A stretch of 64,000 bases of DNA, from positions 15,175,292 to 15,239,291 of the forward strand of contig NC_054751.1 of the NCBI RefSeq assembly GCF_018143015.1. Direction: 5' to 3'. Both the position numbers and the translations under genes were made by a program. Below are positions 11,260-23,865 of the stretch, piece after piece (position 1 is the stretch's first letter; every line of letters begins with the position of its first letter). The notes beneath the pieces are model-generated. The model did not search any database, was not told where the DNA came from, and was given only the letters and a program-made list of their open reading frames with translations. Source of the stretch: Lytechinus variegatus (lineage: Eukaryota; Echinodermata; Echinoidea; Temnopleuroida; Toxopneustidae).

Positions 11260-12330
11260 GCGAGGCTCACGGTTGTTTTCACTTTCCCTAATGTGATGTA
11301 TTCTAATATCACGATGTACACAGTGTCTCTATCCATTTTACACATCAGGAAATCTGATGGATCCACATACTTTTAATGATAGTAAATCTAATACATTCAA
11401 AGTTTTGTCATCTGGTAGACGGCACATCCAAGTTTGAATGGGATCATCCATCTTTATTTTCTGTTTTGCCATGCCCACCTTAGTTGGAGCAGTCTTCCCT
11501 ATAGGATTCAAGTCTCAGCACAGAATACTGTTGACATTCTTTTATGCCTTCTTCTCATTGCATACGTTAACATTTTAATTTCTTTATTTGATATCGTCTT
11601 GCCATACGAAGAGTTCCCTATCAGTTTCATAGTGTCAGTGATAATTCTTTTACGTGGATCGCTGTCTCCCCCATGGCGGTCAACTGAAACTGCCTCCCCA
11701 AAGTGTTTGAAACAAGCAAGAGGTTGGAACTTGATGAATTCGTTGATATTACTGACGACATGCCCGTGTTTGAGGTACCATTCAATCAAGGGTGTGTACA
11801 ATAAGATGTTTCCCTCAAACATGCCTCCAATGAGGCTTCGTCGAGGAGTTTTCATGATTTCATATTCTTTTGCATGATAACGCTGTCATATTTCCGATGA
11901 TATCACGTGATAATTCTTGAATATTGGGCACATTTCAGAGAATCGTTAGGGTCTCTTAATTTCTTAATTGCCTTGATGGGTGGGGTGACATCAAGCTTGT
12001 TGTACCAAATCAGGTAGTCGTTTGGGCAGATCATCACATGATCACGCTATATCTGTTGACAGTGTTCATATTCTTCCGATGTCGGGGATATTTGCTTGAG
12101 TGCAGTATTAAAGTAAAAGCTTCAATGTAATGGAGTTCAGTTGACACTCATTTAGTTCGTCAAGAGAATCTACCCATTCATTTTCCTTGTAAAGCTCTTT
12201 GTACATCTGTTGGATTTTGACAATCTAGACATTTTTGCCTGTTGGAGAATGTAGGGCAAAATTTTGGTCTCCCTTGAAGTAATCATTTTATTTGCATTGT
12301 CTAGGTGCATCAATTTGAGCTCCTGCTCAA
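11260..12330 (-). mobile_element. Polinton (Maverick) fossil: DNA polymerase B part
   Basis: Minus-strand reading gives a protein-primed family-B DNA polymerase segment, including GNILLYTPLIEWYLKHGHVV, FQPLACFKHFGEAVS and the palm motif KLIGNSSYGKT. This is typical of Polintons. Only the polymerase part is visible; no capsid, integrase or terminal repeats were found in the window. It is broken at several points and looks old. Its right-hand neighbour is a MITE, its left the duplicated unit. Confidence 0.7.
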
Positions 12331-12339
12331 GCTAGAGCT

Positions 12340-12840
12340 AAAGGACAAGTACACCCCAACAAAATAAGCATAACACTAAAAATTTATCAAAATTGGATGT
12401 AAAATACGAAAGTTATAGCATTTCAAAATTTCACTTAATTTCACACAACAGTTATATGCACATCCTTTTCAGTATATAAATGAGGGGTCTGCTTACATCA
12501 CCCACTCACTATTTATTTTGTATTCTATTATATGAAATTGGAAATATTCTGAATTTCTCCTCCTTGTCATGTGAAATCAAGTTTTATTCTTCCCTGAACA
12601 TGTGGAATTGAAATTGTTTAACATTATGTGCTTCAGTCAAGTTTTACATTATTGTCAATTCTGTTATATATGTTTGAAATATTGTATAATTCAAACAATA
12701 AAAACAAAAGAAATAGTGAATGATGGACACCATCGACTCTCTCATTTGCATATCACCGAGTTGTACATATAATTGTTTTGAGAAAGATAAGCGAAACTTT
12801 GAATGTCATAACTTTCTTATTTATTCAATCGTTTCAGGAT
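12340..12840. mobile_element. foldback MITE (family B), one end decayed
   Basis: Begins AAAGGACAAGTACACCCCAAC and contains paired blocks such as ATTTCACTTAATTTCAC with an inverted counterpart on the far side. It matches the better preserved copy at 48414-48932, but its right terminus is missing or diverged. Confidence 0.55.
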
Positions 12841-14515
12841 GTCTGGACCCACAGCTGGTTACAATTTGTAACATTAAAAAGTGTCAAATTACACTTACTG
12901 AATCCAACACTTTGTAAATGTTGATATGTAATACTTAAGTTATTAGTGTGTAGCTGTCCTAAGCATTGCCATGGGTTACAAATAATGATTGTACACAAAC
13001 ATCTGTCATTATGTTTTATATTATTCCTGCTATAGGTTTTATTTTTTACTACATGAAACAAAACTTGTAATTTATTGACCATTCTTTTGATCAGAGAAAC
13101 TGTTTAACAATGAACACAGGTCTCAAACAGAGTTCTGAACAATGCTTGTACTTATTGTTTTACCCTTCTTATTGATGTCACCTAATGAATATTCATCATC
13201 CATCGTGCAATCAAAACATTGAATTGCATGTAAATCGGATCCACTTTAGGGCCTAGAGGTACATACACATACTGCTGACCTCACTAAGAATATATTACAC
13301 CAATGATAAGTTCATTCAACACAGATGTCATTTCATCCGTTACTGCAATAAATCTATTTCCTGGGTGAAAAATTTACCTGAAGCTCATATTCATACCTTG
13401 ATTATTAACTGAAATGAGAGGTGATGATTTGTCGCTGCAATTAACTTTAAAGTGAAGTTGTTGTTTTTTAAGCCTTATATTACATCAATGTATTGACTCA
13501 ATGTTAGCAGTGTGAAATACAAAATACATAAAGAGGTACATTTTTCTAACGAAAATATGTATTTGTATTTTGTATGAGCCCTGAATTATTATTTGTATGC
13601 CATTATTTCTTTTGATGTTCATGACAATATGTATTTTGCCTAAAGAGACAAAATTTACAAGTATGAATTCAAAGTTTTATTGGGTTTTCTTTTCACTTTG
13701 ATTAAGCGTTTCTTAGTGATTTTTTTATGGTGGTCTGTTTATAAATTTGTCTTTGTGAAATAACAGGGGCAGTGGAACAGTTTTAAAAGTGTTTGGGTGG
13801 GGGCTGACCATGCAACAAATCAAAATCAGACGATCATTATATTTTTGTACACAGTTTGGGAAAAAGCGGGGGCTGAAGCCCCCCCCCCCCCCCCCCCCCC
13901 CGGTTCTATGGCCCCTGAATAATAGAGTGTATGTTGAGAAAATAGCAATATTGCTCGTGTTTTATGAAGATCAAACTAATATAGTACGCAATATACATTG
14001 TGTTTTTATTTTATTTTTGCAATAAAGTTGATATGATATAATCAGAGCATATTCTGCTGAATTTCTTTTCTGTTTTGTTTTATATTCCAAATGTTGGTTT
14101 CTGATTGGTCAAAAATGAATATGAGGCTTAAAAGTTTTGATCAACATCAGAGTCCCAATGATTGATAGCATGAGGTATGTATATATTGCATTGTAGTGTG
14201 TTGCACTGTGGGCTATCCTAACCATAATAGCACTTAGAAATTTAGTTTCCTAGCATTTGCCTGAATTAGGCCATAATATTTCATTTTTAGAATCTCTCTA
14301 TATTTAGGTTTTTTCTAGTTTTGTAATTTAAAAGTGGAATAATATCCTTGTGATTTCAGTTGAGGAAACTGATAGTTATTTTACAATGCAGAATAAATTC
14401 AGATGCTAACATTCCTCAGCTCCACTTCTGAAAGATGGCTACATCCAAATCACCTGGATATGATAGCCCCATTCACTTATGCTAATTATTTTCTGTCTAA
14501 TTAGTTTAGATTTTT
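12841..14515. other. no gene; poly-C run
   Basis: No coding region recognised. The only notable item is a run of about 23 C at 13879-13901. The rest is AT-rich single-copy-looking sequence. Confidence 0.5.
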
Positions 14516-14519
14516 AATG

Positions 14520-15020
14520 ATAATGGGGGAGAGGAGGAAGAACTGGAGACAAAAGGAAAGATAATGTAGAAAGAGAGGGGGAGAGAAAGAAAAGAAAATG
14601 TTGGAAGAATGTTAGAGTGAAGGAGTGGAGGAGGGAGGGGGGAGCGAAAAAGAAAGAATGTGTGCAGATAGAGGGGGAAAGGACGGGAGGTACCGGTATA
14701 TAGAGAGAGGGAAAAAGCAGAGAAGGGAGGGGAGAGAAAAGGAAAGAGAATGTAGGAAGAGAGAGAAAGTGGGCGAAAGAGGGAAAAGGGGAAGGAAAGA
14801 GAAAGTGACGGAGGGGAAGGGAAAGGAAAGATGGTTTGGGGGGAGAGAGTAAGAAAGAGAAGGGGATTGAATAGGGACTGAAGTGTGGGGAGAGAGAAAG
14901 AAGGGTGAAGAAAATGAAATGTGAAGAGGGGGGGGGGGGAATGGAGGAAAAGAGAAAAGGTGGTGTGATGAGAGGAGAGAAGGGGAAAGAGTGTTGGAAG
15001 AGAGAAGGGAGAGAGGGATG
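14520..15020. repeat. 500-bp polypurine tract
   Basis: The plus strand is almost pure A+G for about 500 bp (GGGAGAGAAAG-type words, irregular, not a clean tandem repeat). The long open frames on either strand here are composition artefacts. Such tracts can form triplex (H-DNA) structures. It ends about 1.4 kb upstream of ERI1. Confidence 0.85.
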
Positions 15021-15059
15021 GTGCAAGGCAATATGCATGTGCATTATTGAGATATTAGT

Positions 15060-16270
15060 TTATGGTGTATTTAAGTTTAACACTTGAGTGAATGTATCTG
15101 AGCATAACAAATCAATTTACAAAATTCAAATGGACAATATCATTGATGAGCAATCCTTACACAGAAAATCTAGTTTGTGGGTTTCCTATTTTCATCGCCC
15201 CAAAATGGTCCATTTCTTAATTTGATGTTGATATTTCATTGATACTCCTACTCCCATACTCTTATGTCGGCTTTTTTTCATACCTTGAATTAAATGAGAA
15301 AAAATAGACCAACATCGATAAAGGAAAGATGATTGAGAGATACCACCATATGAAATTTGAATAGAAATTACTGAAGGGAATTTTTAATGATGCACAGAAC
15401 AAAAACCCAAACGTCAGAAAATTGAGGTGAATGGAAAAAGAAATAAATCGAACAAAAGAATGATAAAGATTGTAGAAAATAGGCATGATGACCTACATTG
15501 TAGAACGATCGCCAAACAAGTAAAGAGCCAGGAAGAAGGAAGAATAGCACAAGACAGATCATATAATGATGACTTTGAAAAAAAAAACATTCCAGTGGAA
15601 AATGACAGAATACTAGCTGAAGGGAAATCAAATGATTGAACGATAAATTGGCGGGGAACTATGGGGAACAAAGAATGGGATGTTGGGAGATCAAATTAAG
15701 GATTTAATTATTTAAAATCAAGAAAGTGGGGTTGCGATTTAAGGTACAAGTGAGAAATCCACCAAAAAAGTAAAGGGATTGAAACTATACTGAATAGGAG
15801 GCCTTGACTTCTAGGGTTTTCGCATACTACAGCAAAGGCTTTCCGTTTTCCTGTTTTCATGAGTTCATCCCGTAATTACCAGTAGGCCTATATGTTTCAG
15901 TTGGTTATGGTTGAGTATATTTGTTTTTCCTTGTCCTTCTTTACCAGTTTTCTTTCTTTTTCTTTCTTTTTCTTTTTCTGATCTTCGTTCTCAATATCAT
16001 CCATCATGCTAGTCTTATTCTCACTTTCAATAATCCTATAAATTTGCACATCAGTATTTTATGGAATAATTATTTTCCAAGTCGAAGACATGGCCTTCTA
16101 TTACAAAATTGTTATTTTATTGAATTATTTTCCAAGGTGGGAATGCAAAACAATGACTAAAAAAAAAAAAAACGGCCCCAGGGTCAAATACTTGTAAAAC
16201 CCCGAGCGCGGGCCGGGGTGTAAACTTCGTCATAAAAGCATCAGTAACTTCTGCTAACGCAAAAACAAAA
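15060..16270. other. upstream region of ERI1, no gene seen
   Basis: No coding region recognised. The last 100 bp (around 16190-16240) become GC-richer (CGAGCGCGGGCCGGGG), suggesting the ERI1 promoter starts here. Everything left of that is AT-rich filler with chance frames. Confidence 0.45.
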
Positions 16271-16281
16271 ACAAACAACAA

Positions 16282-16515
16282 ATGCAATACCGTACATCGG
16301 CGCGCCATTCGAAAAATAGACGAAAATGGCGTGGTGGAGACGTTTACTACATTGAAAAATCCATTTACGATTCATATATTCGATGGATTTGCAGATATAA
16401 TGATAGTTTTGGATTATGTGCTCATTTTAGGGAGCGTCATAGTCGTTTCATGTTTTATTTGGATATCCTTCGCCATGAATTCATCTCCGTCCACGGCGGA
16501 ACTTCAGGCACCTGA
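16282..16515 (+). promoter_or_regulatory. upstream ORFs overlapping the ERI1 start
   Basis: If transcription starts left of 16282, the leader contains an ATG at 16282 opening 77 codons that overlap the ERI1 start out of frame, and an ATG at 16326 (context AAAATGGCG, also a YY1-like word) opening a nine-codon ORF. Either could reduce initiation at 16475. The transcription start is not visible, so this is conditional. Confidence 0.35.
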
Positions 16516-19500
16516 CAAGGGCCATAGTCCCAGTCGCAGGAATCGACGTGGTCGAAAATTAAGACAAACTCCCCCGGCCTCATCGGCACCGCAAGAGAGT
16601 CAAAGTACCAACGTGAGGCACAGACGAACTCGACTCGCTGACAGCAATGATACCGTCGAAATGCACATTGATGATCCTCCTCTTCCAGAAGAAAATATGG
16701 ATATTGATGATGATGATGTGGAGTGTGAATATGGTGTGCAAAACACAATGTCAAAGACTCGGATTAAAGAAGGAAGGGAGAAGAAGAGACGAAAGGAAAA
16801 TGAGTCATTGTTGGTGACAAAAAAGGTGAATCTGAATGGGAAATTAATAATAATCAATTACTCATTGTCATATATTTTTTTTGCTTAAGCCAGGAAGCAT
16901 GAAATAGCCACTCCATGCAGCCATTCTTAGTGTGCACAAACATGAAAAAGTGAATCACGATGTCTCCCCACTGAAAAAATAAACATTGATAAATGCAATG
17001 AATGGATAGACCAAAAAGCTTCAGTCTCTAATGTTAGCTCTGTTGCTCCACTAAACTATGTTGGCTCCACTCATAGTTAAATGTCAGAAATTGTTAAATA
17101 AATCCCCAGAAATGATGGCTATTTCTGCCTTGTGAATGGACCGACTGTTTGCACCAAGTGCCATGGTCCAACAAAACTTGGTTGTAAAGCCTAAAGGTTT
17201 GTTTATCCTCGGAAAGTAAACTAACACCTGCATAGCAAGGAAGGGGCAGTCGGCCACCAAAAACATCCCCAAGAAAAAAGAAGGGGGAAAAAGATGGAAA
17301 AGGGAAGGAAGGTAGTTCAGTTTGTGGGTTTTTTGAACGATTCTTTTTTTTTCTCAAAAACTTAAACATGCTCCCTAATTTTGAATATAAATTTTGGAAT
17401 CCTCAAGAATAGAAAAATAATAATTTTGTATGGATGTTTATTGACCATTTAACTTAATTTTTATACCAATACATGTAGGTGCACTATAATAAGATTTGGA
17501 TGATTTCACACAAATGGGCAAGTTTAAAAGCATGGCCAAATAAACTAAACATTGAAAAGATCAATCATACATGTATTACTTGATCAATATGAAATTTTAA
17601 TTGATTAAAATGTAAAAATCACTAATCTATTTTGATACTGAGCGAGTAAAAGGACAAGGACATGGACCTTTTCCTAAAAGTTTACAGATAAATCCAGTGC
17701 TCTGATAATAAGAACATCTTCAATTGTTCTTCATGAATGCAGGATTCTTCTCCAGTTCGACTGAAAGACTTCAGTCATCCCATCTACAAAGAGATGTCGT
17801 TAAGGAACGGAAGTGTTAACAGGATGACCAAGATTGACCTTCAGAATACTTTGCAAGAACTTGGCCTGAACAGATTGTAAGGCTTTATATTTTAACCCTT
17901 AAATTTTAAAAATGAAAATATACTCTGGGCTGAATATAGTTATATTTGAATAAATAGAGTATAATTCACAGAGCAAAATGCTGAAAAATTCACCAATATC
18001 GGATAACGAATAAAGTTTTTGAATTTTAAAAGTTTGTAAAATCAGAGTTTCAGACAGCATTATTTATATAATTCTGAGCAATTTGATCAGCTCTCTACGT
18101 CCATTTCCAAATAAGGAAATCAGTGCCCAATACACATGCACGTGCACACATCCAGGTTTCTTTTACCCCCCCCCCATAAAAGTGTAAAAACAAAATGTAT
18201 GCTATTTGAACAAGATGATTTTAATTATAGTAATCCGGTTACATATGTTTAATAATTGAGAGAAAGATTGCCAATTGTTATCGGTGCACCTGGTGTAATC
18301 TGCTATTCTATGCATGCAAATCATATGATATTATACATAAGGAACTTTTGATGAAGTTGCAAAGGGGCTTATAAGTTTGTTTTTACTTTACATTCACCTG
18401 TAAATCAACCTCGAGGTAAATTTGAGTTAAATTTGTTGTGCTTAGTTATATCCAAATACATGTATGTCTAGACTTGTGTAGATATTGGGCACAAAAGAAC
18501 TAAAAAGATATTTTCCCCCCTAAATCACGGGTCATTATTCTTGGAAGATTTTTCAGATTTTAAATAAATGTGCACGTATGATAGTTTGATTATAACAGAT
18601 TTTTGGATGTACCTCCATCAATTTTTGGTAAACACCAGTGAAATTATCATATTTATCTTGCATTACATGTCTAACTGTCAAACTTTGATTTTAACGTTTG
18701 CTTTCCCATTTCTCCTCTATGCAGAGGGAGTGTAGATGTCCTGAAACACAACTTAAAGTACTCAGCATTCTGAATAGTCCCTGAATTAAGATTTCTGAAA
18801 CTGAAAGTAACGTTGGAATTGAATTCAATTCACCTCCACCAGTTTGATGACTAACAGTGAGAATATCACAATAGTTTGCATTCTCATTTTAACAAGAATG
18901 CAAAACAATTGTGATATTTTATGGTGACTAGTAATTAAATAGCAGTAAAAATTATGTATACAGGTGTAATCTGTATATATCTGCCTTCCTATTTCTCCTC
19001 TGTGCAGAGGCAGTGCAGATGTCCTGAAGCGCCGTCTAAAGCACCACTATTCCAAGGAGTCCCTGAAGATGGCAGGTCTGTCTACTGATGTACCTGTCAG
19101 GTTTGACTACCTGTGTGTGATTGATGTAGAAGCAACGTGTCTGGAGATCAACCCTGTAGACTACGTTCATGAGATAATTGAATTCCCCATTGTTCTGCTC
19201 AACACAAAGACGTTACAAATTGTAAGTAGTATTAGTAATAATTTGTGGTGGGTCATCATCATTGATATGATACCCTCATTCTGTTTCTCAAGATTTATTT
19301 TAGTGCCTTGAGCTCCACATGAAGTGGATATTGATGCTCTCTAACAAATCTTCAATATGAGATTTGAAATAAATGACTTAGAAAGTGTGATATAATGACA
19401 AATTTCAGCTTCAGTGGGGCTGTAGATTTCACCATGAAAGTGTTTTGAAAAATTGATTTTAACCCATTTACAAAAAAGGATTTTTAAAATTTTGCAGTGA

Positions 19501-21153
19501 CATGCTCTGACAAAAGTGCACATTATATACCCCCTGTGCTTCACGTTTGTTTTTCTTCTTTTTTTCACAGGAAGACACATTTGATGCATTTTGTAAGCCT
19601 GTTGTCAACCCTCAGCTCTCTAAGTTCTGTTCACAACTCACAAACATCTCACAGGTATTTTTGCAAGTTTTGATAATGAATGTTGTCATAGTCTTCTTCT
19701 GGATTGACATTTAAAATAATATTGCCACGATATGCACAGACTTTCCATTTTATTTTTCCCCTGTATATTTCAATCATGAGGAGTCTATTTCATTCCCATA
19801 ATTTGATTCTTCAAGAAGGTCAGTTAGATTGTCTGACCCCCCCCCCCCTTATAAGTGGGGCCATTCTTTGAAATGATTTCTCTCTGTTTTCCAATTTATA
19901 TGAATAGTAGTCACATCGCCTGAGCACCTCATAAAGTGAAGAATGGGGAAAATTCGGGTCAGACGTTTACAAATACATTGATTATTTCATGGAAATTGCC
20001 CAGATTTGGTCTTGATATAGTGACATGAAACAAATGTTCATTTTCCTCAACATTGTGTTCTTATTAACACTGTCTCTTAATTCACTCTGTATTATGTACA
20101 AATATTTCAGGTATTCCTAAATTAATGAAAAAAATATGTAATGAATAAATGAATTTCAAATCATGTTATTCAATATGTCTGATTCACTGTGTAAGTATAT
20201 AATGCATTATTGATTCTGAGAATATTTTCTTTTTCCCAGAAAATGGTTGACAAAGCTGATACATTTCCTGTCGTTTTGGAAAAAGCAGAGCGATGGATGA
20301 AACAGAAGGGCCTTGGAAGTAAACACTCCTTTGCAATAGCCACAGACTGGTCAGTATTATACCTCATTGATGTTGTAATAACAATGTATTTTAACCCTAA
20401 ATCTCCTGGGGTATTTCGATTCTTGTCATTCCCGGGGGGGGGGCATTATGGCCCCCTTTAAGATCTCAGCTGTGGATTGAGCGATCACAATGAAATTTGC
20501 ATGATGGTAGAGAATGACGTAATCATTCTCTACCAATTGCATTGGTAAGTTTCACTGAATTCATATATTTTTTATTTTATATGACTTGAAATCATACTTT
20601 TTGCTCTGATTCACTAAATAAAGCTCCTAGAATGCTATTTTTTAGTGAAAATATTCTTTATAGCATTCCTAACAATTGTGAATGGAAAAAATTCTGGTAC
20701 CAAGACAAATGGGATCAGAAATTTGCTATTAGTTGCAAATATTTTCTTAAAACATGTCTGTGGTCTTCATGTTGTAACTATTATACATATTTGCCATTCC
20801 CTATTTTCGTCCATTCTTAATCTAAATGAACTCGCTGGTCCACTATATTTGTATGTTCTCTCTTTCTTTACAGCTCTTTGGACATGGACCTATACCTGAA
20901 GCTGCAGTGTCTGGTCAGTGAGATCACCTACCCCCAGTATGCCAAGGAATGGGTGAATATCAGCAAGGTCTTTGCCAACCTCTACAAGACCAAACGGTTA
21001 CCGCTGAGGGCCATGCTGAACAGTATCGGACTGGCCTTCATAGGACAGCCTCATAGAGGGATAGACGATGCCAGGAACATTGCCAGGATTGCGTTGCAGC
21101 TGATTGAGGATGGTGCAGAGATGAAGTACAATGAAAAGTTGACAGCGTCGTAG
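16475..21153 (+). CDS. ERI1: 3'-5' exoribonuclease ERI1
   Basis: Complete coding region in six exons: 16475-16825, 17743-17876, 19008-19221, 19571-19654, 20240-20349, 20874-21153. All junctions are GT/AG and phases agree (0,2,0,0,2), giving 390 aa; the human protein is 349. Residues 1-117 are a basic then acidic low-complexity N-terminus. A SAP domain spans about 130-178 (MTKIDLQNTLQELGL; SADVLKRRLKHHY), the part that in ERI1 binds the histone-mRNA stem-loop. The DEDDh exonuclease follows: D201 and E203 (CVIDVEATC), D297 (AIATDC), H358 and D363 (PHRGIDDARNIARIA). All catalytic residues are present. ERI1 trims 3' ends of histone mRNA, 5.8S rRNA and small RNAs. The 16475 ATG has a good context (CGCCATGA); an in-frame ATG at 16400 would add a hydrophobic stretch and is less likely. 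Confidence 0.93.
17925..18100. repeat. dispersed repeat fragment in ERI1 intron 2
   Basis: The stretch with ATTCACAGAGCAAAATGCTG and CGGATAACGAATAAAG matches the left arm of the foldback repeat at 53766-54232 (ATTCACTGAGCAAAATGCCG). Only part of the element is here. Confidence 0.55.
18701..18786 (+). pseudogene. dead duplicate of ERI1 exon 3 inside intron 2
   Basis: Compare with the true acceptor and exon start at 18985-19060. Both have the same polypyrimidine tract and acceptor (TTTCTCCTCT.TGCAG), followed by AGG.AGTG.AGATGTCCTGAA and then a diverging but recognisable match up to AGTCCCTGAA. Read in the ERI1 phase it gives GSVDVLKHNLKYSAF and then a stop, so inclusion would truncate the protein inside the SAP domain. 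It has no clear donor. It is a partial tandem exon duplication that has decayed, or a poison exon. Confidence 0.75.
18862..18918. repeat. miRNA-like hairpin in ERI1 intron 2
   Basis: Arms AATATCACAATAGTTTGC-ATTCT and AGAATGCAAAACAATTGTGATATT pair over about 23 bp with one mismatch and one bulge around a ~10-nt loop. It lies between the dead exon and the true exon 3. Size and shape fit a pre-miRNA, but a short MITE would look the same. Confidence 0.5.
20505..20533. repeat. short hairpin in ERI1 intron 5
   Basis: GGTAGAGAATGA and TCATTCTCTACC form a perfect 12-bp stem with a five-base loop. It follows a poly-G run at about 20433. Confidence 0.6.
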
Positions 21154-21724
21154 CCAAGGGTTTTCTGGGAGTTATGGCATAGAAAGAACCCTTCATCTGT
21201 CTTTGGTCACTGACACGTACCCAGCAAAGGGCTTTCTGGAGAATTGTAAACTAGGAAGAACTGTTCATCTGTCCAGGGCAGCTGACACCTTTGTACAGAC
21301 AGTGGCCTCAGAGGCTCAGAACACTTTAAAGACAGGAAAGATAGTAGGGCCAAGCTATTGTGTGTTCACCATAGTTATCCCTCCAAACCAGTGTGTACTA
21401 TGAGTTGTCTGGTTGCATGAGGAGTTGTAATCAAAATGCAGCTTAAAAATCTAACGCAACTTGATTTTCAACCAATCCGATGTGTGTACTTGGGATTTGC
21501 AATAGATTTTTAGTTGCTTTCAAATGCAACTGTTCCTGCAACAGACCCACTGGTGCCGCTGTCACTGCAGAAGTTGTTTTTCCCACTTTCATTCAGATTT
21601 TGTTTAAGGGGAGAGACAAAGATTCTATAAAGAACATTGTTAAATCAAGGAACAAATGGATCTAGGTTTGGTGTTTTTTTAATGGTATTATATTAAGGTA
21701 AATTGACACTTGGTTTACTGTCAC

Positions 21725-21835
21725 TTTATGTACATTCTTTTTGGTCCCATCCCACATGGTCTAATACTAGTTTCTCTACCTACCATTTGGTCTAATTGCC
21801 GTTTACCATTTTCTCTTATTTTGACTTTAGACTAT
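21725..21835. repeat. TGGTCTAAT repeat, left flank
   Basis: Contains repeated CATGGTCTAAT / TTTGGTCTAATT words on the plus strand. The reverse-complement motif (ATTAGACCA) is repeated at 25575-25760, so the two flank the composite element between them in inverted orientation. Confidence 0.55.
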
Positions 21836-22127
21836 ACCCATATCATATGATATATGGTTTGATCAAACATTTATGAACCAATTTTTAGCTCATCCGGCCC
21901 GTAGGGCAAGATGAGCTTATGCCGTGGCGTCCGTCATCTGTCCACAATTTCAAAATGCTACTACTGCGCCATTTCAAGTCCGAGATTTCACAAGATGGGG
22001 GAATCAAAACTTCTACACAGAATTTTCAAATTCCTTAAATATGTTAATTTATGCGCATTTTTCAAAATTCACAGAAAATGCTTCTTTATTTGTTGACCGA
22101 TTTTGAATTTTTTGCTTCCTTTGAACT

Positions 22128-23775
22128 TTGAACTTTATTGAATAAATACCTTTTGGCCCCGATTGGGGCAAATAAAGGCTCAAACATTTGAACAAAAGTA
22201 ACATATTTACAAATGGGTAATATACATACTACATGGTGAGCTAACACTTAAGTAGTTGGGCGACATGCAGCGGGGCGAATAGGTCAGAAGTCAATCGTAA
22301 CAAACATGGATTATGTAAAAAGGTGGTATGTAAAAGGTCTAATATGATCTTGAACACCTGACTACTAGTATTCTGTAACCCACGGCAGGTCACCCAACCA
22401 CATTAAGCGCAGTTCATATACATTATATGTTGGGTGAATATACAATACTAGATGAGCAAAAACAGGCAACCTATCGTTGCCTGAAAATGGCAGTACTTAT
22501 ACCATGGAGCTTGTAGCTCCATGTTTATACATAACATGAAACAGCAAGATAAATATAAATGAGAATTTAACGTATATATGCATTGTATATATACATTGTG
22601 AGACATAACTTATAAGTCCACACGTGGGGAACATTACTGTGTAATACTGATAGTGGAACATACGTGATATTGGGGTAACGTATTGTACGTAGGTTACCCC
22701 GAGACTGATAGGGGGGGGATGAAGCTCAGGGTGAAGGTGGCGGCGGGGTTAGGGTTTTATGATGGCAACGAGGCCCTGTATTTTGTAATAATGGCATAAA
22801 TCAATTTACAAAGCTTTGTCATTTTTTCTTTACTTACAGTAGTAAACAATTTTTCCATCTTATAAGTATTTGGGTTTTTATAATAATACATAGGGAGAAG
22901 CTCCTTTCTAACATCGTTGAAGAAGCTACATTCAAAAAGGGCATGGAATTCGTCTCTAATTTTTCCTTGATCGCACAAAGTACATAGCCTCTCATCGTAA
23001 CTAATGCTGGTATATCTACCTGAGACCACTGGGAGTAGTGTGTTTTCCAGTCTAAATTTTGTGAGGTTAACAGCATGTTTTTGCGGAAGGGTTATGAGAA
23101 GTTTTCCAAACCAAACTTTTTCTTGAATATTCTGTAATTGAAACATGTAGTAGAGGATTCAATAGTGGAGAGCCAATACTGGATAAACTGGTCATCCAAT
23201 CTTTGCATTAGTTTAGCTTTCAAACTAGAAATACTGCTAACACAGTTTGACTGAAGTGTCCAGCAACTGTTAAAACCGGTACTAGTAATAATCTTTTGTA
23301 TAGCATACAACCACTCAGAGCGATAATCTTGTTTATCCTGCATATTGAAAATTAAGCTATACATAGTATTAGCAGTATGATGCAAATCTGTCTGAATCAG
23401 TTTGGCCCAAAAGCTGACCATTCTTGATTGTATGTAATTAATAACAGGGTATCGACCAAGATCTCCAAGAACCATACAAGTAGGGGTAGATTGTTTACAC
23501 TTAAGAATTAGTTTACAGAATTTCAGGTGCAGCTTTTCAGCTAGGGCGCATTGAGAATAGCCCCAAATTTCACAACCATATGTTACAATTGGCAGTACTA
23601 AGCTATCAAACAACTTTAACTGGATGTCGATTGGTAAAGCCTGTCGTCTACCTTTAGCAATTAAAGCGTACATGGCTTTACTGGCTTGGTCGTACAATTT
23701 CTTTTCAGCCTTAATAATTTTCCCATTATAATTGAAGCATATGCCCAAATATGTATAGTCATCTACAACTTCTAC
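22128..23775 (-). mobile_element. LINE 3' fragment (reverse transcriptase C-terminus)
   Basis: Minus strand. The first segment (from 23775) reads VVDDYTYLGICFNYNGK, LYDQASKAMYALIAKGRR, LFDSLVLPIVTYGCEIWGYS, the thumb region after the polymerase core. After a frameshift near 23100-23146 the C-terminal zinc-finger-like block continues (CTLCDQGKIRDEFHALFEC). The 3' end lies near 22128 (AATAAAGTTCAAAG on the minus strand). The element is 5'-truncated just after the catalytic core and inserted into the minisatellite array. Confidence 0.8.
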
Positions 23776-23865
23776 CAGGTTCACCAATTTTCTACACAGA
23801 ATTTTGAAATTTTGACCAGAACAATTTTATGCCAATTTATGCAAAATTAATTTATGCATAATTTT

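Noticed and set aside
14514-15044. Long minus-strand frames rich in Ser, Pro, Phe and Leu
   Set aside because: Composition artefact of the polypurine tract; several frames are open at once.
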